Source: Lithodes maja | Lineage: Eukaryota > Arthropoda > Malacostraca > Decapoda > Lithodidae | Reading direction: 5' to 3' | DNA: 64,000 nucleotides | Assembly (NCBI GenBank): GCA_037953745.1 | Contig: JBAKBP010007104.1 | Span: 1 to 64,000 of the forward strand | Shown: piece by piece, positions 24,791-34,979 of the stretch | Position numbering within the stretch: the first letter of the stretch is position 1 | How the letters are laid out: the number at the start of each line of letters is the position of its first letter | The notes under the pieces: model-generated | What the model saw: only the letters and a program-made list of their open reading frames with translations | What the model was told of the DNA's origin: nothing | The model's database searches: none | Program-made: the position numbers and the translations under genes

Positions 24791-24909
24791 ACTTCAAAAT
24801 AGTACAGTTCAACTAGTAAAGATGATAACTCTCTAATCAATATATATCAAAGTTAACAAACCCAGTTAAATAATATGTTGTCTGCCACCCCCTTTCAATT
24901 GTATAGATT

Positions 24910-27266
24910 TTAACACCTAACGAGCGGCCTAGGCGGTAAATAATATATAGCCACCAGCGGGGTGTTTTTACCCAAATTAGGGCTGTTTATGTGATAATTT
25001 TCATGCCTAAATAAGACCCAGAGCGTAAAACAAGTATCTATTGTGACGCATGTCGAGTGTGAGCATGCTGTACAGAACGCCTAGTCATGCCCCACTCTCG
25101 CTAGGATCGTCAGGGCAGGAACTTTGGCTGTAGTCTGTGTAAAGTTTCCTAACTTAGTTTATGTGAGCCGTTGTACTATAAGTATTATGAATATGTATTT
25201 TGTTCTCATCTGAGTCAACGAGTTATATTTTATATCATTAGTTATAAGTATTGTGTATAAAACTTATTTGTAATGATGAGAGGAGAGAGAGAGATTACGT
25301 AACGGGGGTCAGTGGGTGCGCCATGCGGGAGGTGGGCCTAACTCACTAGCACTCCCCTCCTCCCTCCTCCCCCTCAGTGCGTGGGAAAGCCTTTGTCTAT
25401 CCCAGATTGAGAGAGATAAATTACGTAATGATTGTCAGTGGGCGGTCCTTAGTAGTTTACGTTGGGCTCACTAGAGGGCCGAGTATAAAAAGGGAAGTCT
25501 CGCCACATTTTCTTCAGAACTCATTAGGCAGAGCGACTTCTCATTTCCCTTGCTAACTATAGACATTCTTCTGACTGATGTGAACTTTCTCTACTATCTG
25601 TACCGCCTTTTTTCCTCTTTTCCCGACCCTTTTTAACCTCAATGATCCCGTTGGTGCAGAGCTAGTCAGCCAACGTATTATCGCTTGAGTTCTCACGAGA
25701 TATATGCCTATTAGATAGCCTATTTTGGAAGGGTCAACTTAGAATAGGATTGATTAATGTTTGTTGCACTCGTATATGCATTTCCCTGTGTATTATTATT
25801 ATTGTTCCTGTTTTCTGCTGGTCTAGGTAATGCTAGACTGGGATAAGGCTACTGGTGTTGTGATTCCCGATGTGTACTAGATTTTGTTGAACCTGTACAA
25901 TCGCAACGGAGACGTGGGAAGCCTAGGTGGTCTTTCTGACTGTGTACCTTGTGAGTTTAGCACTGTGTTGCAGGTGAGGGCTTTTGCCTCTGCCACCCAA
26001 CACTGTGCTAACTTGGTTGCTTTGACTTTGAGAGGATCGCCAGGAGAGAACCAGATACTAGTGATCTGGATCTCTCAAGAGAGCATCCCGTCAATTAACG
26101 TAATTTGGCCGCACAGCCTTAAGGACCTCGCTAGGCTACGAGCCGCTTGCTCAGCCATTGTTTCCTAGCCTACTACATCCCAGCTAGACTTTGCTCGATT
26201 AGCAGATACAGAATAGTATTGAAGCTTTCCTTATGTATGATATTGTTTATGCACTATTGATTTCATGTGTTGCACGCTTAGCTACTTTAGTGATTAGTGG
26301 CCCACGAGCACAATCCGAGTAGGCTATTGCCGGTGCATTGGCGGAGTACTTCTTTTTAATGTTTGCCATTTACTATTGCATATTCTTATAATTCTTCTTA
26401 TGTCAATTTAAACCTTTAATGATATGTAATTGCCAGTGTTTTGCTTATTTGAATAGCTGTTCAAAATCCGATACGTACTTCTTACGGGCATCCGAGAAGC
26501 ATCTAACTTTATCAGAAGATTCCTTGCTCGATGCTTAAGGACTATTAATTTAACGTAACGTAACAGTGCCGATCCGAAGTAGAGGGTGGAGGACTTCTTA
26601 AGTTCTTAGTCAAGGGTGGATTACTTCGGCTTCGGCCAACACTATTCTTTGGTGTTGTTGTTTCTTATTTCTTTGTTTGATTGTTGACCAGACTAGATAA
26701 TTCCTGTCTCTTTATTAGTCTGTTGTTGAACACTAGTACCGAGTTCTTGTATACCCCGTTATAGCAGATCGAACTCTGGAGGGTATTGGTGTTTTTTGTT
26801 CGGCTGGCAGTACTCAGGGTTTGGGATCGTGTGTTTCCGTTGTGGCAGCGAGCCGTACTCGAGTCCTGATTGAGAGCCCTGGTGTACCTGAGTGCCAGGT
26901 CGTAACACTATCCCTGAAAGGGCATACACAGAGCTTTCCAATGACACCACAACAATCCTTGTATGACCGCTAGTTTTCTTGCAACAACCGCGCAACACGA
27001 GTGCAAAAACCATGTAATTCGGTACTTTCCCCACACAATTCACTATGTAGCGAGTGTGAGAGGGTGGAGGAGGGTGGGATTCATGTCAGTTGGTCCACCG
27101 CGGTGGTCTGGAGCAGTCATACGCTCGCTACTCTCCTGCCACCACTTGTCTCTCTCTCTCAGCAACATTACGTGCTGAAAATGCCACACGACTTATGTTG
27201 TGAGCCGCCACATAGTCCAAATTTCTTTCACTCGACATATGATGTGCCCCGCCAAAGAAGGGTTAA
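24910..27266 (+). mobile_element. TTAA-flanked element, family 1 (copy 2), split by a solo LTR
   Basis: TTAA at 24910-24913 and 27263-27266. The left part (24910-25041) and right part (26908-27266) align with copy 1 at 11444-11930, for example AAATTAGGGCTGTTTATGTG, CAATGACACCACAA and GGTGGGATTCATGTCAGT. The 1866-bp LTR at 25042-26907 interrupts it. The left terminus is TTAACACCTAACGAGCGGCC and the right terminus reads inward CCCTTCTTTGGCGGGGC. No transposase. Confidence 0.85.
25042..26907 (+). mobile_element. Solo LTR with 4-bp target duplication (CTAT)
   Basis: Begins TGTGACGCATGTCGAGTG and ends GCCAGGTCGTAACA (1866 bp). CTAT flanks it at 25038-25041 and 26908-26911. The uninterrupted sibling at 11561-11590 reads ...AAGCATCTATCCCTGAAAG, a precise empty-site control. 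Its termini and 3' region (GGTATTGGTGTTTTTTGTTC, TTTGGGATCG) resemble the LTR at 6994-8810. It contains no coding region I recognise. Confidence 0.92.
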
Positions 27267-28272
27267 CCTTTGCTAAATGTTTTAACTATATATTATCATT
27301 AATGTCTAATGTGTTTTAATCTCTTTAACTTTTAGATCACTGATGATGACATTACAAATATTTCGAAACGTTTGAAATTATGAAAATAAAGATGTTCGCT
27401 GCCTCACTCATTGTCTTATTCCTACTATTTAGTACCGATACTACCACTCTTTAATTGTTGTTATTGTTATGTGCCATTGCAGCCATATAGCAAAACCGAA
27501 AGATCTTGAATGATTTTTACTTAGTTTTTCTGTATATAAGTAAATTCGATAGGCAATGTCTGCCTGCCGAGATCGGAACCTCTCCAGGTGGTCGGGGGCC
27601 GGGCGAATGCTGGAGGGACCTTGGTGACCCTGGTCTCTGGATCTTCTCCTGGATGACCTAGACGTGTGTGAATCTGTATTTTGTTTTTGTGTGTTCATTG
27701 GAAAAGGAAAAGTGGGGATTGAACCTGAGTATATAGATAGAATAGATGTGTTGGGTTTGATGGGTTAACCGAATGTCTTGGATTGACACAATAGTACTGT
27801 GAGAGTGAGGTGAACCAACAAGGCTTCTTGAGGGACTGTACAGTAATTGGTTATGTGACTGTTATAACAAAACGAAGGGAAAGGGGATAGTATTTCAGTA
27901 AAGTTATCCAAATATATAGTATAAGGAAGCAACATAAATCTCTATAAGTAACAATATTCTATCAATAGTTATCCCTCATGTACAATGGAGGCTAAGCCAT
28001 ACGAAAGAACGTGTAAAATAGTTACTAAGTTTAGTCGAAGAAGCGCATGCTAAGAGAGGAACAAATATATAAACTTAAACGTATTGACAGTCTTGACATT
28101 ATGTATGTTAACAAATATCTTATTTCACAATTGACCATCCAATTGCACTAGATAAAATAGATGTAAGATCATTGGGAAACCTTTTAACTCGCCTTAAGTA
28201 AAACATTTATTAATGAATCTCGTGGTAAACCTGTGGACTTGTGTTCTTACATTATCTGTTGTCCCTCATGGT
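27267..28272. other. Non-coding stretch
   Basis: No supported gene. A CTGATGA...CGAAAC pair near 27340-27369 is discussed under findings. Confidence 0.45.
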
Positions 28273-28760
28273 TTAACCCCTGTCTATCGGGGCCGGACTT
28301 AAGTGCGTCTCTAAAAATGTGGACTATGTGGCGGGGCTTGACTTAAGTCTGTGTGCAATTTTGGCGCAATATTGGCTCTGAGAGAGAGACGAGCGATGGG
28401 AGGAGCGTAGGTTACCTCATGACCGCTCGCCACGGCGGCGTGGGCCTACTGACATGTACTCCACACTACTCCACCCTCCCTCCCTCGCTTCACATGTAAT
28501 TATGTAACGAAATGACCGTATTTTAGCGATTTTGCCCTTCGGTTGCACGATCGTTGCAAGACAACCAGTGATCGTAGAAGGATGTTTCAGGTGTCATTGG
28601 AAAGCTCAATTTATGCCCTTTCAGGGATACACAATTGTATTACGCTCTGGCTCTTGTTTATGCATGAAAAAGAGCACGGAAACAAGGCCATTTATGGTAA
28701 AAAAAAAAACGCTGGGCGGCACAGTGAAATATACTCCACCACCCGCTCTTAAGGTGTTAA
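28273..28760 (-). mobile_element. TTAA-flanked element, family 1 (copy 3, inverted)
   Basis: TTAA at 28273-28276 and 28757-28760. Left terminus CCCCTGTCTATCGGGGC; the right end reads inward CACCTTAAGAGCGGG, corresponding to the left end of copy 2. The body is a diverged inverse of copies 1 and 2 (GGTGTCATTGGAAAGCTC and CCCTTTCAGGGATA match CAATGACACC and TATCCCTGAAAG-type segments). The left TIR is closest to the 36330-36749 element. No transposase ORF. Confidence 0.75.
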
Positions 28761-29159
28761 TTAACTTTCTCTTGGTTCTTATATAATGCTCTGTGTCCCT
28801 GCTTTAGTCCATGGTTACCAGGCACATTAGTCTGTCCTCCATTATCTTACCCGTAATTATTATTTATGTCCCTGTGTGTGTGTGTGTGTGTGTTACTCAG
28901 TTACTTGTGCGTCAAGGGGAATCCACGCAATGCGAGCTAAGCTCATTATTATCGCGCCTCCTTAACTGGGAATGTATTGCGTGAAATGCATGTTAAGTGT
29001 TTTATGTACTGTTGGAATGGCTGTGGATGTGTGTGTAGTCTGTATTTTAGCCAATTGGCGACATCGGAAACGAAGGCTTAGGGTGGATCTGTATGGTACC
29101 ATTCTCACTATAGACGGTACCGTCTCGCCCGAAGGCTTAGGTAGCCATCAGCTTAGGTG

Positions 29160-29372
29160 AACCATATGATACCCATCTCGCCTTGTACCATTTTTCCAAC
29201 CCCAGATGGGACGTCACAACGTCGTCCACTTATTCCAGGTACCTATTTACAGCTAGGTGAACTGAGGCTAACACATGAAAGGAGACAAGCCCAATTTGTC
29301 TCTGCCCGGCCGGGGATTGAACCCCCGACCCCTCGTGTGTGAGACGAGAGCTCTACCTACTAGGCTACGGGC
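29160..29372 (-). mobile_element. tRNA-headed SINE
   Basis: The 5' head (29372-29304, minus strand) folds as a tRNA: A-box region TAGCCTAGTAGGTAGAG, a perfect anticodon stem CTCGT/ACGAG with loop CTCACAC (anticodon CAC, Val-like), and B-box GGTTCAATCCC with a fully paired CGGGG/CCCCG T-stem. The acceptor pairs at only 5 of 7 positions. The body continues with CAGAGACAAATTGGGCTTGT and AGGTACCTGGAATAAG. The combination of tRNA head and non-tRNA body is the SINE layout. I recall the body motif ACCTATTTACAGCTAGGTGA from decapod repeats. The 3' limit is uncertain. Confidence 0.65.
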
Positions 29373-29670
29373 TGTGTGTGTGTGTGTATGTGTTATCATA
29401 TAATACAAAGTTGGACCATGTTGATCTCCTGGTGAGGGTAACTGTGGCCAAATACTCGTCACTTATACATACAAACACAATTAGATTTACTCATACCTTC
29501 TAAAACATTAATATCCTTAACAGCAACTGGTAGACGTGCGGACAAATAAATGAGTTACGGAAATAGAGTGTCGCGTTATCAGACAATATAATGTTGTCAT
29601 TTTTACTTAACACAAATAGACATGTACATTCTACATATGTTATCATAAATTACTCTGTATACACTGATTA

Positions 29671-31296
29671 ATGGAGTTCAAAAACGAACGAACAGCCTCG
29701 GATGCGGACGGAACCAACGTTGACGAACCACGACCGACTAAGGACATGCCTTCGGACATTCTGAGAATGGCTACATGGAATGTTAGTGGCATGAATGATG
29801 GCACAAAAGAGAGAGAGGTTCTGGAAGTGTTAGTGAATGCCAGGCTGGATGTATGTGGAATGACAGAGACCAAATGGAAAGGTTCAGATGTGAGAGAGTG
29901 GGAGTGTGGAATGGGTGTGTGTGCTGGAGTGAGTGAAGGAACAGCGAGAGAAGGTGCATGTTTGTTTGTAAGTAGCAAATGGAAGGAATGTGTAAGAGAG
30001 TATGGGTCTGTGGGTTCAAGGATTGTGTGGGTGAGAATGAAAGTAGGAATACAAACGTGGGTGATTGTATGCGTGTATGCCCCGACAGAGGATATACTTG
30101 AAAGAAAGAAAGAGGAGTTCTGGATGAATGTGGAGGCGTGCCTGGAGAAGTTTGACAAGAACGAAAGAATATTTCTGATTGGGGATATGAATGGTAAGGT
30201 GGGTGATAGGAAAGTTGAGGGAGTGGTGGGAGGGTGGGGGGTACCATCAGAGGTGAATGGGAATGGTAGTGCACTTGTGGACGTATGTGTGGGGAGGAGG
30301 CTGTGGATAGCCAACACCTTCTTCCGACACAGAATGATCCACAGGTACACGTGGAAACGGATGTTGACGATGAAGGATAAGACAGTGGTGGAACGAAAGT
30401 CATTGATTGATTATGTATGTGTGGATGAACGAATGAAGAAATCTGTGATGGATGCTAGGGTGTATAGGGGTATTGGAGGGGGTCTGTCTGATCATTATGT
30501 AGTGGTAGCTAAGGTTAGGATACAAAAGAAGTGGGTGAGGAGAGCGGGAGGGAGGCGAGAGGAGGGTGGAATGGTGAGGAGGGTGGAGAGGTTGCAGGAG
30601 GAGGAAGTCAGGGAGGAGTACAGGAGAGCAGTGGAAAGACGACTAGGTGGGTTCGACCTGGAAGTTATGGAGGAAGTGGAGGAGATGAGCAAGGTGTTTA
30701 AGGATGAGATATGTGCAGCATGTGAGGAGGTGTGTGGAGTGAGGAGAAGAGGGAGGGGAGTGAAAGGTACAGCATGGTGGACAGAAGAGGTAAGAATAGC
30801 TGTGGAAGAAAAGAAGAAAGCATATAGAGAGTGGTTGGGTAGTAGAGGGAATGAAGATTCCGAGAGACAGAAACGAGCGAGGTACGTGGAGAGTAAGAGG
30901 GTGGTGAAGAGAGTAGTGAAGGAAAGTAAGAGAAGAGTAGATGAGGAATTTGGAAGGAATCTGAGTGTAAAATGGAGGGAGAGTAAGAAACTGTTCTGGA
31001 AAGAAGTCAAGAAAGTTAGGGAAGGTAGCAAGGGAAACAGTAAGGGTGTGAAAGATAAGAATGGGAGAATGCTAGCCGAGAAGCAAGAGAGAGTCGAAAG
31101 ATGGAGGGAGTACTTCAGTGAGTTGCTAAATGAAAGGAATGAAGAGCCAGCAAACATAGCTGGATATGGTATGGGAGGGAGAAGAAGAGAAGTAGTGGAG
31201 GAGGAGGTGGGGATCAGGAGGTCGGAAGTGTGGGAAGCCATGAAAAGAGTGAAGTTGGGGAAAGCACGAACAGATGGAGTGTGTGGGAAATGTTGA
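29671..31296 (+). pseudogene. RTE copy A: AP endonuclease and linker region of ORF2
   Basis: 541 codons. The true protein start is more likely the ATG at 29746 or 29767 just before MATWNVSGMND. Endonuclease signatures are WNV, DVCGMTETKWKG, VIVCVYAPTED, LIGDMNGKVG and the closing SDHYVVVAKV (~residues 270-280). The basic, Arg/Glu-rich linker that precedes RT follows. The frame collapses at KLGKARTDG, where copy B keeps KLGKAPGTDG, because of small deletions. The endonuclease would nick target DNA in the nucleus. Confidence 0.88.
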
Positions 31297-31592
31297 GGTA
31301 TGGTGGTGAGATAGTGATAGAATGGGTATGGAAAATGTGCAAACTAGCATGGGAGAAGGGGAGTGCACCCGATGACTGGAAGACTGCATAATAGTCCCCC
31401 TATATAAGGCAAAGGGGAAAGAGGAGTGTGTGGTAACCACCGAGGAATATGTCTTCTAAGCGTAGTAGGGAAGGTATACAGTAGGGGTAGTGATTGAGAG
31501 AGTGAGAGTGAGAACGAGAAATGGATACGCGACGAGCAGGGAGGCTTTAGGAAGGGTGAAGAGGATGTGTAGATTCAGATTTTTACCCTGAA

Positions 31593-32117
31593 TTGTGTTG
31601 TGGAGAAGTATCTGGAGAAGAAACAAAAGTTGTATGTTGCCTTTATGGACTTGGAGAAGCCTATGACAGAGTGGATAGAGAAGGTTTGTGGAAAGTACTT
31701 AGAATATACGGAGTAGAGGGCAAGTTGCTGAAAGCAGTGAAGAGCATGTATGAGGGTGCAAAGGTGGCAGTACGTGTGGAGAGTGAGCAGAGCGAGTTCT
31801 TTGACCTGAATGTTGGTTTGAAACAGGGGTGTGTGATGTCCCCGTGGTTCGTTTACTGTATATATGGATGGAGTTATGAAAAGAAATACTCATCAAGAGC
31901 AGTGGATGTTGGTGTATCGCTGAAAAGGGAGGGAATTGAGTGGAAGCTACCTATACTGCTGTTTGCAGATGATACAGTTCTGATGAGTGATAATGAATGG
32001 GAGTTGCAGGGTCTGGTAAATGAGTTGGAACAGTGTGCGAAAAACGGAATTGAAGGTAAATCCGGGAAGAGCAAGGTTATGGTCTTCGAAGGGGTGAAGT
32101 CACAGAGTGTGAGGTGA
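31593..32117 (+). pseudogene. RTE copy A: reverse transcriptase core
   Basis: Contains YDRVDREGLWKVLRIYGVEG, LKQGCVMSPW and the catalytic FADD of LLFADDTVLMSDNEW. It is out of frame with the upstream endonuclease part because of deletions around 31290-31590, where copy B has an intact frame. The stop at 32117 is another frameshift; the downstream thumb-like region continues in other frames to 32397. Confidence 0.88.
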
Positions 32118-32397
32118 AGCTGAACGGTCAGGCTATGGAGATCGTCAACTCTTTTAAGTATCTGGGCAGTGTGTTGAGTAAAGATGGGACTATGATGAAG
32201 AGGTGCGGGAGAGGGTACAACAGGGGAAGAGGGTTGTAGGAACGCTAAATAGCAGTAACAAGAAATAGGGTGGTCAGTATGGAAGTGAAGAAGTCCTTGC
32301 ATGACAGTGTGGGTATCCCGACACTGACTTACGGAAGCGAAGCAATGACGTTGGTTGAGAGACTCAGACCAAGAGTGAGAGCAGTGGAAATGAATTA

Positions 32398-33351
32398 CAG
32401 TAAACTTCCGTTAATCCGAAGGGCAGCGGACCGGCCTCGTTCGGATTAGTGGATTTTTCGGATTATCGGACTTTACCCTATGATCCTGTGTATGATGAAA
32501 ACATCGAGACATTAGGCCACCCCAAATGACACAATGGTGCACACACACATATCATATGTTCATGAAATCACTTCAAAGTTTACCATTGTCATTGTAGCCT
32601 ATTACCTACTTCAAAACATTCAGATTAATGGTCAAAGGAATCTGCTGATATAAACGTCTTCTTCTTCTTCCGTCAACTAGCGAGTTTGTCTTGCTCTTTA
32701 AGATCAGATAGTGGTTCGGGAAGTAATGCCTTAACAACGGCACCTCCCTGAGAAGTTCTTGTAATTTTCCTTTTGTGATGTGCTCTGTTATATTATATTG
32801 TATTGAAAGCACCTTGTCTTGTTTCTTGATAGCACCCTTGGGACGCTCCGATCACTGAACTATAAATAGGTAGCGTATCGGAACGTCAAAGGTGCGTTTT
32901 CAAGCTCAAGGCTAATACATCCAAAGGTGCATTTTTCAAGCTCAAGACTGAATGAGCTTGCAGAAAATGCGGTGCAAGCCAGTAGCGCATCGGAGCGTCC
33001 CAAGGATGCGTTCAAGAGCAAAACAAACTCTCTAGCAGACGATGTGGCAGAAGAAGAAGAAGAAGAAGGTGTTAACGTTATATCAGTAGCTTCCTTTGAC
33101 CATTAATCTGAATGTTTTGAAGTAGGTTATAGGCTACAATGACAATGGTAAACTTTTAAGGTGAATTCATGACATATGATATGTGTGTGCTCCATTATGT
33201 GTCATTTGAGTGGCCTAATGCCTCAAAAAGGGGACTTTGGGACTTCTTGAAATTCGGACCATTGGGAGAATTCGGATTTGGCCTCAAATTGAAAAATTCG
33301 GACTATTGGGAGATTCGAATCATCGGTCGTCGGATTAACGGACTTTTACTG
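32398..33351. mobile_element. Tigger/pogo-like foldback MITE, inserted in RTE copy A
   Basis: Termini CAGTAAACTTCCGTTAATCC and CAGTAAAAGTCCGTTAATCC (right end read inward), with TA on both sides (32396-32397 and 33352-33353). The outer 250-300 bp of each half are inverted copies of each other (for example ATTCAGATTAATGGTCAAAG and its complement), so the 954-bp element could fold into one long hairpin. No transposase. The TIR matches the Tigger element at 34980-36011. Confidence 0.88.
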
Positions 33352-33490
33352 TACTTAAGGAGTGCGTGCGGAATTACATGGAGGGATAGACAGACTAATG
33401 AGGAAGTAAGAAGGAGGGTGTGGTGTGGAGTGTAGATGTGCTGGAAAGTGTGAAAAGGAACAACTTGAGATGGTTCTCGGCATATGGAAC

Positions 33491-33493
<3 letters not shown>

Positions 33494-33521
<28 letters not shown>

Positions 33522-34767
33522 CTATGTGATTGAGGAGGCAAAAGGCATAACTGCCTATAGCGAGTGCCTCCCCCATAGTTGAAAGAGTGACAGGGCCAAA
33601 ATCAAGGACGTTTGAGCCAAAATGCCTGGACACACGGAGTTTGAAGCAATTTAAGTCATAGGAAGAGGGAAAGACTGATTCTGGGAGAGAGTTCCAGAGC
33701 TCAGATGTTGAGTAGAAGAAGTTTGCAGAGTAACGTTTCACTCTTGGGTTGGAGAGTTGCACAGAGTAGGGGTGGGATTGAGTTGCAAGACGGGTACCAC
33801 GTGCCCTACGTAAAGGAGGTGGTATGCACTGGGATAGCTCTGAGGAACACTGATTATTATAGTAGCGATAGAATAGCGAGAGAGATGCAACATTGCGGCG
33901 GAGAGAGAGAGATTGCAGAGAGTTGGTGAGTGGACGGGAGTTAATGATACGAAAGCCTTCCTTTCAACTTTGTCTAGGAGAGCGGTGTGAGAGGAACCTC
34001 CCCACACATGTGAACAATACTCAATACAAGGGCGCACTATGCCCCTGTACAGAGCAAGAAGCTGTGCAGGGGAAAAGAACCCCCTAAGGCGATTGAGCAC
34101 ACCCAGCTTCTGGGAGGCTGCCTTAGCAAGACTGGTAATATGGTCCTTCCAAATGAGAGCAGAAGAAAAAGAGACACCAAGAATATTGAGAGAAGATGAA
34201 GGGTTGATTTTTGTATTGTTGAAGAATAAGGGATAGTCCGCTGGGAGATCCTGACGGGTAGATAGATGGAGAAATTGGGTTTTGGAAGCATTAAAGTTAA
34301 CAAGGTTTCTCTGCCCCAATTGGAAATAGTATTTAGATCAGAATTTAAGAGTTCTATGGCTTCATTACGTTTGTCGTTGAGGGATTGCTGGCTGGGGCGT
34401 TCTGAAAAACTAATGGAGTAGTGTAAGGTTGAGTCGTCTGCGTATGAATGGATGGGAATTAAGGTACAGTTAAGGAGATCATTTATAAAAATTAGAAAGA
34501 GAATAGGAGATAGGACAGAGCCCTGAGGAAACACCGGAGTTTATAGGGTGAGGAAGTGAACAATGGCCGTCCACACCGCAGCTATGGAACGGCCGGAAAG
34601 GAAATTAGAGACAAAGGCACAGATGGAGGGATAGAAACCGAAGGAGGGTAGTTTAGAAATTAAAGATTTATGCCAGACTCTATCGAAGGCTTTCGATATG
34701 TCTAGTGCAATAGAAAAAGTCTCACCGAAGTCCCGAAAGGAGGATTGACCAAGAGTTAGTAAGATAT
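33494..34767 (-). pseudogene. Jockey-like LINE fragment inserted in RTE copy A
   Basis: Minus strand, with poly(A) seen as a T run at 33494-33521. Coding pieces in order: SIALDISKAFDRVWH-type codons (~34710), FPQGSVLSPILFLIFINDLL with HSYADDSTLHYS (34534-34400), NLVNFNASKTQFLHLSTRQD and AASQKLGVLNRLRGFFSPAQ (34319-34070), CIEYCSHVWGG, and a C-terminal LWNSLPESVFPSSYDLNCFK (33762-33600). Several frameshifts. Same family as 12929-13700. 5'-truncated; I could not identify a clean target duplication. Confidence 0.88.
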
Positions 34768-34979
34768 GAAAGAAGATGGACTAAGAGGGTAGTGTACGAG
34801 AGCGAGGTGGAGGGACAGTGGGGGAGAGGTAGACCGAATATGAGGTGGAAGGATGAGTGAGGAACTACATGAATGAAGGCGGTGCTGGTTGGGGGGAGGG
34901 GCGTCGACTGACTGGGACAGAGGTGCATGGGGCGGTTCGTTCGTGGCCACCCCTTCGGGGATCACGGCGTCAGGCAATA

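Larger units (their letters stand above)
29671..34978 (+). mobile_element. RTE-type LINE, copy A (broken by three insertions)
   Basis: From the AP endonuclease start to the GGATCACGGCGTCAGGCAATA 3' end. Internal insertions are a Tigger MITE (32398-33351) and a Jockey-like LINE fragment (33494-34767). A further Tigger element (34980-36011) sits exactly in its tail. The order of parts matches copy B (45570-48597, minus strand), allowing each insertion point to be read directly. It has multiple frameshifts and is not functional. Confidence 0.9.

Noticed and set aside
26759..27043. Small protein (peptide also visible at 11471-11698 and 28532-28786) conserved across three loci
   Set aside because: The similarity follows the DNA homology of TTAA family 1 copies; starts and lengths differ and frames are not maintained over the elements.
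27441..27698. Arg/Ser-rich minus-strand frame (SRSSRRRSRDQGHQGP) as an SR-type protein
   Set aside because: A short isolated frame with no domain, no splice context I can support and no second exon nearby.
29304..29372. Stand-alone tRNA-Val(CAC) gene
   Set aside because: Two acceptor mismatches and direct continuation into a SINE-like body argue for a SINE head.
30495..31241. Minus-strand frame of ~248 codons antisense to RTE copy A
   Set aside because: Ser/Leu/Thr-rich shadow of the Arg/Glu-rich RTE linker; an equivalent shadow appears opposite copy B at 47392-48315.
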